Below, piece after piece: positions 23,106-35,361 of a DNA stretch of 64,000 nt. Numbering within the stretch: the stretch's first letter is position 1; each line of letters opens with the position of its first letter. The position numbers and the translations under genes were made by a program. Source of the stretch: Helochares maculicollis (taxonomy: Eukaryota; Arthropoda; Insecta; Coleoptera; Hydrophilidae); assembly GCA_033557835.1 (NCBI GenBank), contig JAWQRO010000018.1:1-64000 (forward strand). Reading direction: 5' to 3'. Under the pieces are notes generated by a model. The model saw nothing but the letters and a program-made list of their open reading frames with translations. It did no database searches and was not told where the DNA came from.

Positions 23106-25291
23106 TCAAAAACCTCGTTTTCTTAGAAACCCTTTACAAAAACAGTACAGCTTCATCTGATAATCTGAGATACATCTACTTTGGTCATCATATCTATTTA
23201 TTCTGCTTATTGTACTCATTATATCAAAGTGTAAAATTTTTGATGGAAAAAGATAGTTCCTAACTGTAGCCTCATACAAAGCTTTATTCGGGTTAGTCTT
23301 TAAGATAATTATGTAATCATTAAACAGTACCCCATCAAGCATTTGTACTCCACTATGTTTCTGTACTCTAGCATTCAAAATTTTATCTAGGGTCAATTGG
23401 GCACAAAATTTATAACTCGCTAAGTGCCTATTAATATAATTTACAGTAAAAGAAGCTGCACTTTTAACGGTTTCATTATCAATTGGCACATGATTACTTC
23501 TTTGGCACGTGCACCAATGTGCTTCTATTCCTGCATCCTTGCAAGTCCTTCGCTGAGGAATTTTTTCAAAAAGACTGAACCCTCTTTTCATTTTCCAATC
23601 TTCTATAGTCGCATGACTTATTGAATAAGGATCGATCAAATCCTTTAAAGTTTCATAAATATCGAACGCGGTTACTAATTGTCTTGTGTTTTGAATTACA
23701 TTCTCCATTAATTTCGGATATTCCTTTCGATACCATTCAGGGAACCTAATAAAAAGAGCGGGTAATCTTTCTTCAATACTTCCTTGGAAAGTCTGTCGAA
23801 AATCGCCATACCGCATTCCATGATCGCTCATCATAAAGAGAATTGTATTTTCCAAATATCCATCAATATAAAGATTATTTAATAAATTGTAATAATCCAT
23901 ATCAGCAAGTTGGGGATAATTCAGATAGTCATGGGTAAGAGTCTGTCCCCAAAACAAGCCAAAGTACGGATTGTTGTGCATACATAAGCTTTTGGCAAAT
24001 GTTGCTATGTAATCAATCAGACTTTTATATTGGAGACGATTGCCTAAACATAAATTTAATTTCCCGACTTTTGTATTTCCAATATAATTATTAGCAACAC
24101 AGTTGTAAAACGACCAATAATAGTCCGTTGGTTGAAACTGAAATCCATGTTTTGGGTGAAAAAAAATTCCTGTTTCGCTGTCATCTTCGGCCAAGCTAGT
24201 AACAAATCCTCTTTCCTTGAAATCTTGCCAAATGTATCGGCCTTCATCAAAATGTTGATTTTCACGCCAATACTTTCTTGTGTTTTCATCGACTGTTAAT
24301 CCTGTTAAGGCCGCTACCATGTTAGGAAATGTATTATCATCCAATTTGTTGTATCCTTTGAACTCGTATGAATTTGCCGAATGCAAAAATTTTACAGTTT
24401 TGGGCATTTGTCGTAGAAAGTTTAATCTGGATAAGCTGTCTATTCCTATAATTAAAATGTTCATTGGCTTCCTATGCCATTTTGGAGTAACCATTCTCTT
24501 TGGAGGTACAAAGCTGAAAAAATCTCTGTAAATCGGAGAGCCATTAGCTTCGCAAAAAACCTGAATGAATTCATAAGTGATAGTAGCAGATTCTTTGAAA
24601 GGAATGCAAGGGCCGTAATTGGCTTTCGATAGATCTGTTTCTCCATATTTTACGTGCTGTCTCCAAAACGGTTTATAGCAGCAAGTAATTTTAGAATCAT
24701 AACTTTTTTCAGCCAAAGGTATTTTAAAGATAGATGTTAAGTTAGAATCAACTAACGGTGTTTTGTTTGATTTACAAACGATATGTGGTACTTTATAAAT
24801 ATATTGCACTATTGATAAATCAATGGGGTTGAAATGGGGTATGCGGCATCCTTCAGTTTTTACCAGAAAACCAATCATAGTTTCACTACTTGAAGTACGT
24901 GTGTTTGTATGGCTTTGAAAGATCATTGGTAAAATCCACACCATTAGACATAAAGTAAATGTAGCTGAGTACACCTGAAGAAGTCATAAAAACCATAGTA
25001 AAAATCACTGAGACCAATACAAAACCGAAACAATAATAACCATATTTTATCAGGTAAAGTGTTTTAAAATGCTTATAATTCTTACTGAGTTTTTATGATC
25101 AATTATAATAAAAATAACAATTAATTAGTTGCATTTTGTAAATTTAGGCGCTGAGTCACTTTTTGCTCTACAATACGTACAGATGGTAAAACATATGTTT
25201 GTCAAAATGAATTTTTGATATATAATGTATTGATAAATTTTCCATATTTACATACCAAGAGTTTTAACATTTCTTTCTTCGTTCTCGCCAT
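23106..25291 (-). CDS. DUF229 family protein (copy D)
   Basis: Exon 1 is 25291-25256 (12 codons, MARTKKEMLKLL, donor GTATGT) and exon 2 is 24974-23106 (acceptor TTCTTCAG), giving 634 aa. The basic first exon leads into a hydrophobic anchor (VYSATFTLCLMVWILPMIF), so a type II membrane or cleaved secreted protein is expected. Motifs are intact: TEGCRIPHFNP, CCYKPFW, IIGIDSLSRLNFLRQMPKT, DDNTFPNM with the predicted Thr nucleophile, TLTHDYLN and MMSDHGMRYGDF. The C-terminal cysteine pair (YCFCKGFL) is kept. A partial duplicate lies at 19.6-20.2 kb. The function is inferred from fold only: probably a metal-dependent phospho- or sulfo-ester hydrolase acting outside the cell or in the secretory pathway. 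Confidence 0.9.
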
Positions 25292-25550
25292 GATTCCAAA
25301 CGCAATATTTGTTGGGGCTTAGGTATCAATGTATATACTACTAATGTGTCATTCGTAGACAATATTTTCTAAGCTGTCATTCGTATTTATGCAAAAGTAA
25401 CAAAAACAGATCTACAGATTCTCAAGGAGAAAATGTTTTTAGATACCTCTACAAGAAATAGACAAAAACGAGAATAGTTTTTTCTTTTTATAGATAAATG
25501 TCTCGGTGATAGTAATAAATATAAAAAGTATTTGAACGATTATGTTTGTT

Positions 25551-28142
25551 TCAAGTCCCTAAAAACTCCTTACAAAAGCAATACAGCTTCATCGTATAGT
25601 CCGAGATGCATTTACTTTGATCACCATACAAGTTAAGTCTGCTTATTGTACCTATTATACTAAAATATGAGAAACTTGAGGGTAGTTTGTAGTTCCTAAT
25701 TGTAGCCTCATAAAGACCATTATTCGGCTTAGTTCTAAAAATTATGATATAATCATCTACTACATAACTACCTTCTTTTATTGTCCAGCCATTTTCTTGT
25801 ATACTAGCATTATATATAGTATCTAAAGACAAAATTGTGCATGATGGGTATTGCTCTAGTTGCTCATTAATATAGTTTAAAGCATAATTGGCTGCATATT
25901 TGACTATAAGCATACTAATTGGTAACGGTTTACTGCTTTGACACGCGCACCAATCAGACTCTATGTTTGCACTTTTGCAGCTCCTACCTTGAGGAATTGT
26001 TTCGAAAAGGCTATAGCTCCTTTTTAACGACAAATCATTACCATTTGGATGATAAATTGAATAGGGATTAAGTAGATCTTTGAGGGTTTCATAAATATCA
26101 AATGGAGTGACTAATTTCATGGTATTTACAACCATATTTTCCATTAACTCCGGATATTCTTTTTGATACCATTCAGGGAATCTAATAAAAAGCATCGGCA
26201 TTCTCTCTTCAATTCGTCCTTGATATGACGTTTTATCACCCCATTGAAACCCATGACTGCTCATCACAAAAAGAACTGTGTTATCTAAATATCCATTATT
26301 GTGAATGTTATTAAACAAATTGTAGTAATCTAAGTCTGCCAATTGAGGATCGTTTGAATATTCAGGGGGTATGCTGTTGCTCCAAAAAACGCCGAAGTAT
26401 TCTTTCTTATACAAATGTAAACTTTTAATGAATTTAGCCGTATAGTCAATTAAAGCTTTGTATTGGTACTGATTACCTAAGCATAAATTATTTTTATGCC
26501 CCATAAGATAATTAGCGACATGATTAAAAAATACCCAGAAATAATCTGTCGGCTGCGAACGAAACCCATTTTTATAATCATAAAATGTTGCTGAAGAGTC
26601 CCCGTCTTCCGCAAATCCAGTAACAAAACCATTTTCTTTATAGTCTTTCCAAATAAATGGGCAAGAATCAAAATATGAGTTGTTGAACCAACATATATCT
26701 TCAATTTCTGTGACTGATAATCCTAATAGCACTGAAATTAAATTCGGGAATGAATGGTCACCCACTACATTAAATCCGGTAAAATCGAATGATTTTATCT
26801 GCTGCAGATAGTGAAAAGTTTTAGGCATTCGACGTATAAAACTGAACCTCGACAAGCTATCTATTCCAATAATTAGAACGTTCATGGGAATTCTATTGGA
26901 CTTAGATTTAGCTGCAATGTTTGGCGGAACAAAGCTAAACAAATTTCTATATATACGCTTTCCATTGGCTTCACAGAAAACTTGAACAAATTCATCAGTT
27001 ATATTAGTTGCTGTTTCAAAACGAACGCAAGAGCCGAATTTGGCATTTGATTTATCTTTTTTTCCATTTTCTGGCTCCATTCTCCAGAAAGGTTGAAGGC
27101 AACAAGTAATATTTTTCAAGGTGTATATTTTTTCTGCTGATGGTATTCTGAATATAGACGTTAAATTTGCTTCTACTAAGGGTATGTTTCTTGATCTACA
27201 ATCGACTTTCGGCGCATTTTTATTAATGTTAGTTGTTGGTGTAGCCATTGAAGTGAAATATGGTATTCGGCATCCTTGTGTTTTTATCAAGAAACCATTC
27301 AGCATTTGGTCCACCAAATGCCTTTCTACTTTATGGAAATTCAAAGAAGCCAAGTAAGCTGTTAGCCATAAAATTAGTATGATTCCAAAAACCTGAAAAC
27401 ATCTTAAAGTTATATATATATATATATTCCTAAAAAGTTTACAAATGCAGAAATGAAATTATCGTATATATAAATCTAATTTGAAAACGCTTAGTTTTAT
27501 CTAAAGAAAAACTCGAATTCTCTTTGGCAGGCTCTGTGTCGAGGGACCCATCACAAACATTAAAAAGCGGTTAAGTCTTGTTGTCTTAATTAGTGATGCA
27601 TTCTCGTTTAAAGAACAAAAATTGCCTGATCTTAGATAAGCAATACAAAGAGCATTCATAAAGACAGTCAATAATATCAGCTAGTCACCTTAATTACTTG
27701 ATAAAACATCTTGCTTTAACCAATAGTAGTTGATACATACCCTACAATACCTTCTACTAGTTCCAAGAGTAAATTTATAAAGTACATTAATCCAATGTAT
27801 GTACAATTATCAATTGCGTATTTATTTTAAACTTTGTATTTGGTTAAACTTTATAATTGATCTCCTATTTATAGTAATCACAGTAGTATATTTATCGCTA
27901 TAATACAGTAAAATTTAAAAATTTTTACATGTGCCCGAAAACTTAAGTTGCTATTGCAGAACAAGCTCTGAATTAAGTCAAAACAAGACTTAAACCTCAT
28001 TCATAATGAAATTATTAAATCATTAACTATTTCAGCCGAAGTTAAACTATTAATAAATCAATAAAACGATTATGTTTAACGAAACTAGTTCAAGTTCTTA
28101 AAAAACAGTACATACCAACAATTTTACAAACTTGCGATTCAT
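25551..28142 (-). CDS. DUF229 family protein with altered active site (copy E, likely pseudoenzyme)
   Basis: Exon 1 is 28142-28116 (9 codons, MNRKFVKLL, donor GTATGT) and exon 2 is 27392-25551 (acceptor TTTTCAG), giving 622 aa with an open frame throughout. The anchor is VFGIILILWLTAYLASL. Early motifs are normal (TQGCRIPYF, CCLQPFW, IIGIDSLSRFSFIRRMPKT). Three active-site positions are not. The nucleophile block reads DHSFPN (Ser for Thr, tolerable). The His of the THDY block is Pro (SIPPEY, codon 26366-26364). The Asp of SDHG is Ser (MSSHG, codon 26258-26256). By analogy with related metal enzymes the last two remove metal ligands, so catalysis is doubtful even though the frame and cysteines are preserved. 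This is likely a binding or decoy role, or an early stage of decay. Confidence 0.87.
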
Positions 28143-28384
28143 TTTTGATAAATATCACTTAACACTCATGATATCGGCTTTTACGTGACAATCGCTGGCA
28201 AAACTACAAAACCATTCTTCTTCCTCTTTAGCAAATAAAGATTTTGTTAGAAAAGTAAACCATTATTATTTTTTCATTCACCATTCTTAGAAAACCTAGA
28301 ATAATTGTAAGGGTACGATTAAAAAAATTTTAGATAAATATTAAGAAAATTAGAATAATTGTATATCTTTATTTGTAAAAGCTT

Positions 28385-29400
28385 TAGATCGACCATGAAG
28401 ACTTAAATTTTAGATGCAACTGCTTTGTTTATCACACAAGTGTATTCGATTTATTGTGCCCAAATTGAAAATCATCAGTTATTAACTCATAATACATGCC
28501 AGCCGATTTTGGTTCTTTGACTTTCACAAAATAATCTTAGTTTTCTAGTGTTGAATTTGTCAGATTTTGGGTCAGCTAAGCACTAGTTCCAGAAGATATT
28601 AGTTTTCTGCTTGAATTGGATGAAATTGCTGCTAAAGCACAATTAATGGTTATAAAAGTCTTTACTGTGATTAATTATACATATTATAGTTGCCACCGTT
28701 TAGGAATAGTGATTTCAGTTTACAAGACCAGTTTCACCCTGGACAACCAAAAAACACTCTTTCACTTATTTGGCTGCCGCCCCAGTGCGAATATATTCCA
28801 ACTTTTAGACAACAAATTCTCTTCTCTTCTGGAAGACCTTTTCAAAAAGATTATAAGCTCTTTTTGATCTGTCCATCTTTTTCAATCAGCTGAATAATTG
28901 AATAAGGCTTCAGCAAATCCTTAAATCTTTCTTAAATATCAAATGGAATTATTAATTGCGCAATGTTTCGAAGCAAATTTCCCATTAAATCCAGGCAACG
29001 TTTTCTGTAGCGTTTAGGAAACCACTTTTTCCTGGTACATTAAACGAAACTTGTCAAATTAAATCTCCTGATAACGCTTGATGTTGGCCGCTTCACCAAA
29101 AGCACGCAAGCCACAAAACTAGCCTTTCACTTATCATTTGATTCTTATCTTCAGAAAGATTTGTAACAGCAGGAAATATCAAAAGTAGTTGAACTGTACG
29201 CTATTTTTGCAGATATTACACTGAATAATGAAGTTAGAGTCGATGCTTCTAAAAGAGGTGTGTGCGACTCACAAATTATTTTTGGAAGTTTCATAACGAA
29301 ATTTGCCGCAGATGGGTCCGTTAGATCTTGTATGCGATATCCTTTAGTCCTTACTAAATAAACCTTTCATTGAACCATTCTGCGGAGTATTTACCGTTTT
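28385..29400 (-). pseudogene. Internally deleted DUF229 pseudogene (copy E2)
   Basis: Read on the minus strand, the piece near 29360-29230 gives TKGYRIQDLTDPSAANFVMK and then CESHTPLLEASTLTSLF (the first Cys of the KGCRIP motif is Tyr). FDISCCYKSF follows near 29170. Then comes a jump of some 250-300 residues to FPKRYRK, PFDI and RFKDLLKPYSI near 28990-28890, and then a broken C-terminus. The catalytic core is deleted. The order and orientation fit a tandem duplicate of copy E that has lost its middle. Confidence 0.75.
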
Positions 29401-29404
29401 GTAT

Positions 29405-30490
29405 ACATTAAAGGGCAAATATAAACTATTAGATATAGATTAAATGTTGTGCCAAAAATCTTAAATAAATGTACTGTATATATTTATTTAGCAGGAGTAA
29501 AATATTTTTCACTTTATGTTGTCTTTCGAGACAAATAAAGCACAAGAGTTATTATTATAACTTTCATAAATAATAAAAAACAATAGATAAACATCGAATT
29601 GAAATCGTTTATATAGAAAAATCTATTACGGGTCACATACCATAAACTTCAAGAGCTTTCGATTAAAAATTTTGGCAAATTGTAGCCATTCTATTAGCAG
29701 CGTAGTATTGTTGAAGATTTCTTACTAACCACGAGGGACATATTTAACTATTTTTAACACTTCTTCTTTATTTTTGTCTCAATTGCTCAGCATTAATTTT
29801 GGCTACTTACTAATATGAAAAGAAAATGCACATCTTAATCGATTAAATTTGTAGTCTATGACTAATGATGTTCGCAAATAATGCTAAAGTCAAAAAATGT
29901 GCATAGTTCAGAGAATATTCAGAATATTGTTGATTGAATGAAATTTAAATACTTGAGGATATAGAGTGCATTAATATTTAATGTATCATAAGTATTGTTT
30001 AATTTGCATTATTTAATTATTTATTACGACCAGACAGAGTAGGACTAAAAAACATTTGATGCGTTAGCTGCTACAAAAGGAACAAACAATTAATTTATTA
30101 AGTTTGTCTTTGTCATATCTTTCTATAAATGAAACAAAAAGGCACTATGCTTGATTAACAGGTCCAACTTACACTTCTTGCACAAAAGTAAATCTGTACT
30201 CGCCAACTAGCAATGTGACAGCGTGGCAGACCCTTTTAATATGATAAATATAAAAGGGAAACAACCCTAACCCATAGGCTGCTTTGGCCTCAGGAATAGT
30301 GGCTCTCGAGAACCCTCCAGGATAGCAAAGGGTGTTTAGAATAGGTAAAACTGCTACCAATTACAATTCCTAACTTACAACTTCAGATTTCTCTCAAACC
30401 AAGTTAGGCTAAAAGAGCTGGATATAGAAGTCTGAAAAATCAAGTGAAACACTAGAGGATTTGGCAAAGACCGAAGGAAACATAATATCT
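29405..30490. other. Non-coding AT-rich spacer
   Basis: This stretch lies between pseudogene E2 and the intact mariner. No supported gene, and no first exon for E2 was identified. Confidence 0.4.
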
Positions 30491-30494
30491 GGTA

Positions 30495-31760
30495 TACGAG
30501 GTATGTTCAAAAAGTATCGCGAATTTTGTGTTTTTTCAAAAATTATTTATTTATTCATAAATATCTATTTTGTACCCTTCAAAGTAATCCCCATGAGATA
30601 TTACACACTTGTGCCAACGTTTTTTCCAATCTTCGAAGCACTTAAAAAAATCATTTTTCTTTATCGAGTTCAGCTCCTCCTTCGATGCCATCTTTATCTC
30701 GTCAATATTAGCGTAGCGTCGTCCTTTCATGGACCTCTTTAGTTTCGGGAACAAAAAAAAGTCACAGGGGGCCAGATCTGGGGAGTATGGTGGCTGCGGG
30801 ATCATTAGTGTGTTGTTTTTGGCCAAAAAGTCGGGCACAAGCAACGATGTGTGAACAGGGGCGTTATCGTGGTGCAAAAGCCAATTTTTGTTCTTCCACA
30901 AATCCGGGCGTTTCTGGCGGATTGCCTCACGCAAATTGCGCATAACTTGCAGATAATATTCCTTATTGACCATTCTACCTTGTCGCAAGAACTCACGATG
31001 CACCACGCCCCTGCAATCGAAGAAAACGGTGAGCAAAACTTTCCCAGTCGACCGAACTTGGCGCGCTTTTTTCGGTCTTGGTTCGTGCGGCTGCTTCCAT
31101 TGAGATGATTGAGCTTTGGTTTCCACGTCATAACCGTAAACCCACAATTCGTCACCAGCTATGACCCTCTGGAGTAAATTTGGGTCGTCGCGGACAGAGT
31201 CCAACAGCTCATTAACAATTTTCATGCGAAGCTGGTTTTGGTCGAAATTGAGCAATTTTGGTACGAATTTAGCGGCGGCACGTCTCATGCCCAAATCATT
31301 GATAAAAATCGAATGGCACGAGCCAATCGATATATCTAGGTTCTCAGAAACTTCTCTAACGGTGATTCGACGATTGGCCAATACCATTTCCTTCACTTCA
31401 TCAATTTTTTCGTCGGTTGTTGAAGTGCTCGGGCGTTCGGCACGCTCTTCGTCGTTCATATCTTCTCGGCCTTCTGAGAACATATTGTACCACCGATAAA
31501 CATTGCTTCGGTCCAAGGTAGCTTCTCCGTATGCCACAGTCAACATTCGGAATGCATCCGCGCACTTAATTTCGTTTTTCACACAAAATTTTATACAAGT
31601 TGTTTGATCCATTTTTTTTTGAATAGGTAAAAATCGAAGACGAGCCAAAAGACGTGCAAGCAAAGCAGCTATCAACAATTAACTGAACATTCAAAATGGC
31701 CGAACTTGTCGGTATAAGTGAGAGACATGAATTCGCGATACTTATTGAACACACCTCGTA
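30495..31760 (-). mobile_element. Apparently intact mariner (DD34D) element, 1.27 kb
   Basis: Terminal inverted repeats of about 30 bp are nearly perfect. The left end reads TACGAGGTATGTTCAAAAAG and the complement of the right end reads TACGAGGTGTGTTCAATAAG, both continuing TATCGCGAATT. TA dinucleotides at 30493-30494 and 31761-31762 fit the target-site duplication. The single uninterrupted transposase gene inside makes this the youngest-looking transposon of the window. Confidence 0.9.
30551..31612 (-). CDS. Mariner transposase, intact frame
   Basis: The start at 31612 (MDQTTCIKFC) is preferred over an upstream in-frame start at 31678, because 353 aa matches the usual mariner length of about 345 and the extra 22 residues lie in the non-coding leader. 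The N-terminal half holds two helix-turn-helix motifs (NEIKCADAFRMLTVAYGEA with VYRWYNMF, then ITVREVSENLDISIGSCHSI). The catalytic Asp residues are in AGDELWVYGYD, LLHHDNAPVHT and SPDLAPCDFFLF, with 34 residues between the last two (DD34D). All three are present, so the protein could be active; it would cut and paste at TA sites. One change from the usual TGDE (AGDE) is noted. Confidence 0.9.
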   Translation of the reverse strand: MDQTTCIKFCVKNEIKCADAFRMLTVAYGEATLDRSNVYRWYNMFSEGREDMNDEERAERPSTSTTDEKIDEVKEMVLANRRITVREVSENLDISIGSCHSIFINDLGMRRAAAKFVPKLLNFDQNQLRMKIVNELLDSVRDDPNLLQRVIAGDELWVYGYDVETKAQSSQWKQPHEPRPKKARQVRSTGKVLLTVFFDCRGVVHREFLRQGRMVNKEYYLQVMRNLREAIRQKRPDLWKNKNWLLHHDNAPVHTSLLVPDFLAKNNTLMIPQPPYSPDLAPCDFFLFPKLKRSMKGRRYANIDEIKMASKEELNSIKKNDFFKCFEDWKKRWHKCVISHGDYFEGYKIDIYE

Positions 31761-31860
31761 TACTGTATCACGGAGATACATATAACGGAACAACTAGAAG
31801 AGTAGGGCTCTTGATAACCAAAAATATTAAGCAGCACTTGCTTTAAGTATTCAATGTCTT

Positions 31861-31937
31861 AATAGTCTATCTTACCATTCAAATAGTCTATCTTACCATC
31901 CAAATAGTCTATCTTACCATCCAAATAGTCTATCTTG
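31861..31937 (+). repeat. 21-bp tandem repeat, about 3.7 copies
   Basis: The unit AATAGTCTATCTTACCATCC plus one A is repeated with only one or two changes. It lies just outside the mariner and before a retrotransposon remnant and does not encode a supported peptide. Confidence 0.85.
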
Positions 31938-32029
31938 CTCTGAAAATAAAAAGGAGTCATTCAAATCTATACTCCAACAAATAGCTAGTCTGATGAAGAT
32001 GGAAAGCTCCGTGAGGAGGTAAATCAAGC

Positions 32030-32560
32030 TTTAGGTAAGGCTTACTACGGTACATTATGCAGCTTTGTACGGCATGACCATTTAGAAGGATGGTTTGCAT
32101 ACAAAGAACTTCTAAAGAGGGTAAAATCATCCCACCCATTATATTGGCGTATAGAACTGCCTCCTTAGAGGCGGCACCATAACATTGCCATACTATCACC
32201 CGTCGAGCATCAAGTAGAAGTAAGGGTCGAAGGTTTTGAGGCCACAGATAGAAAGAGAGCTACTATGGAAAAGCTCCTTGATTTTTGAAGCAGAAACTGA
32301 AACGCCCGCGGGTAAAAGCCTATGGACCAGTGAGAGAGTAAATACTGTAGGCTGGCATATTTTAGGCTACAACTCCTAGCGGGGCACGGATCCTTCCGCA
32401 GCTACACAAAGAGACGACGAACAGATCTAACCGAAAACAGCGTGTATTGCAACAATCCGAATAACGCTGAGATACCGCATGCGTATGCAATCGATGAGAG
32501 TGTTCGAGAAGGATTCTGGAAACCGGTCTCAGCTGCGATCAGGCTTCCAGAAATATGACA
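32030..32560 (+). mobile_element. R1-clade retrotransposon remnant
   Basis: Across frameshifts the plus strand reads IILAYRTASLEAA, then PVEHQVEVRVEGFEATDRKR, then LLAGHGSFRSYTKR and VYCNNPNNAEIPHA. These are the successive conserved blocks of the C-terminal part of R1-clade reverse transcriptase proteins: the AYRT block, the PI..VEER block, the LTGHG.F..YL block and the zinc knuckle. It is the same part of the protein as the fragment in the telomere-like tract, but no TCAGG repeat is nearby. Confidence 0.6.
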
Positions 32561-32639
32561 AGACTGATTACTTCTAATAAGGAAAATAGGTATCACATAG
32601 TGTATAGTCGTATCTTATTGAAATCGTGAGGAAAAATGA

Positions 32640-35050
32640 GGAAAACGAGCGCTACAAGCAGAGAGAAGAGGCAACTCAGCAAGCCGAAAAGAAGCAGACA
32701 AGATGTGGCGGTATTGCATCAATTAATATAATCAAAAGCCAAAACGAAGTATGACAACACAAAAAAAAATAAATAAACGAAAACTCCGTTTCGCTTGAAT
32801 AAAAACAGGGAGAGGGTGGAAGTAAAGGGGAAGAACAGTCAGCTAGAACAGAAAAAGCTAGAAAACACCCCTAGACAACAGCAGCTCAGTGAAGCAGGGA
32901 AAGGTCGAACTCATCACCAATTTGAGAAACCGAGCTCATCTCGGACTGCTTCAAGACATCAAAAAGCAAGTAATAGTAGACCTAATACGAACATACAAAA
33001 ATATAGTGTCATAGTCACTTGATAATCGATCACTCGAAGTCTTGGCCCTCGTGCTATTTGCATGCTCGATCCTATAAATACAAAAAGATTCAATAAAAGG
33101 GAATACCAATGGAACGAAAAAACAGAAAAATAGGAATAAAATAAAAAATAAAAATAGATCATATCACAAAAAACATAAATTGGTGGTGTCAAAACTATCT
33201 GAATGGATAATTGCGCAGATTGAAAACTGGATGACTTTGCAATTGCAAACAATCCAGGAACACCTCCGAAGCGAGTTAGTAGTTCTAACAAGTAGAAGAA
33301 ATACAACCAAAATCGTTAATGTTCTAAACAGATTTAACACTACTGTTGATCACAAAATTATCAGAGCTAAAATTCAGACAAATATGTGCCGGAAAGAAGA
33401 AATCTCAAATGAAGACCATTAGAGTTACTAAAAATGCAAAATATGGCAAATCATGTGGAAAGATTCCAGATAATATTGCACTCCAAATTAAAGTGGTTAA
33501 CAAATCCCATTAAACATTTTATGAAGATCATCCAAGAACCTACAGTAAAGAAAGGTCATGCGTCTAAATCATCTGGTAAGAAGGGGACAGATAATACTAG
33601 GAATTTAATGCAGCAACGAAAAGAAGCAAAGCAATTATGGCAGAATGAGCCACATTGAATCCCGTAGAGTTATGCAACACCATCAGAAAGCAAATTAAAT
33701 TAGATATGGAGAAGCTTCAGTGTAAGTTTTGTATTAGTATATCACAAACAGATGCTCAAAACCAGAGCATTTCTGAGAAAATCTCTACAAATAACCGCAA
33801 GTTGACCGTTCCTATACTAATACCAAGTCTAGCGAAGACCTATCAGTAACACTAAATACTGATGTAGCAATTACTCCATAAAACAGGGAAAAATGTTTGA
33901 TCAGAGGGACATGACGGAATAACAACGGAGCTTCTCAAATTAACGGGAAACCCAACAGTTACTTGTGTAGCAGAAATTTACACTGTTTGTATCCGCAATA
34001 GGGAGTTCACACAACACTGGACCAAAGCAATTATAATACTAATCTATAGATCACGTTCAAACTATTATAGCACGAATCAGCAGAACCAAAGAACTTATTT
34101 TGCCACTATCAGTGGTTTCATTGACCTCAAACATGCCTTTCACTTAGCCCTTCTTCTGGTTATAATAGCAGTCCGAACAATGCAAGACATAGCATAGACA
34201 TAAGTGACACCTCATAAACCAACCAGGGTGATTTCAATAGAAAGTAGTATGTTAAGAAGACCTGATCTCTTCTCAGCTATTTATTACCACATTGAAGTTT
34301 TTAGCACAAGCAATAGAAGACTAAAAATAAGTGGTAAGGGACTCAACAAATTTTGAACCGCAGATCTTAAAGCGAATAGTCCAAACAAATTACAAAATCT
34401 AGTCGAAGACCGCCTGCTAATCAAAAAGTACTGTTCGATGACTTTACACCAGTTATAGACATCACCATGATTGAATAAATATTGGAACATATTGACGAAT
34501 ACATGTAGTTAGAATAATCATACCACGTTTCAAGGTTGCTGCTCCCAGATGATATAAACTGGCTTGAAGAACATGCGGTAAAAATTCTACAATATCCAAA
34601 TGCACAGAGCCTCTGCATCTAAAAACGAAACCCTTTGATCAATATATCTTCCCAATACTAACATATGGCTGTAATATTTTTAATGTAAATGTAGTCACAC
34701 AAAAGCTTCTCACTCCCCAAAAAAATGTGGAAAGAATCATGATAGAATTATCGAAGCAAGATAGAAAATGACTGGAAAAGAAACGGAATAAAAATGACTG
34801 ACATCATCAATAGAATAAAGTCACTAAAATGGTAATGACCTGGACATTCTAAAGACATTAAAAAATGTAAGAAACGACTTGGTTTTGAATAGAAAACAAC
34901 AGCAACACTTGGATAATCCTAGGAGACATATAATTAGCAAGATAAAACTATCGCCGGGAATCGGACATTCTCCATTAAAACGCTAATAAATTAGCTCTGG
35001 AGTTAATAAAACTTAAGATACAAAAAAGAAGACATATATACTATTTAAAC
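32640..35050 (+). mobile_element. Decayed RTE-like non-LTR retrotransposon
   Basis: Three regions, in the right order on the plus strand, match endonuclease-reverse-transcriptase elements. Near 33300-33400 the end of the endonuclease reads VNVLNRFNTTVDHKIIRAKI. Near 33905-34060 the start of the reverse transcriptase reads DGITTELLKL with FTQHWTKAIIILIY. Near 34655-34850 the C-terminal part reads LTYGCNIFNV, VVTQKLLTPQKNVERIM and TDIINRIKSLKW. Many stops and frameshifts separate them. The 5' limit is uncertain. It ends a few hundred bases before the first exon of DUF229 copy F. Confidence 0.6.
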
Positions 35051-35361
35051 CACACAAAATAAGAAAAAAAATGAAAATGGAATATTGGGTAATGGGTGTG
35101 GATGTGACTACTCAAGCCATGTTAATTTAATTACACTGCCAACCCGATACTAGCCCTAAGTTGTGAAATGATTTTATACTCTTAGCCGACTAATTCTATA
35201 AATTATTATTACAAAGGTTTCCCTCGAAAATAAAGAAATAAACATGTGTCTACAAAATTCTAGCATATTTATAAAGGACTAAGAAGAATTTTAATAGCTG
35301 TTAGCAAATATGTCACTTCTGAAGCATTGTAAGAGTACGGAAAAATTCTACATTGTAGAAA

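Noticed and set aside
35070..35105. Alternative first exon for DUF229 copy F (MKMEYW with donor GTAATG)
   Set aside because: The candidate at 35362-35409 gives a lysine-rich tail running straight into the anchor and a short intron. This one lies at the end of the retrotransposon remnant.
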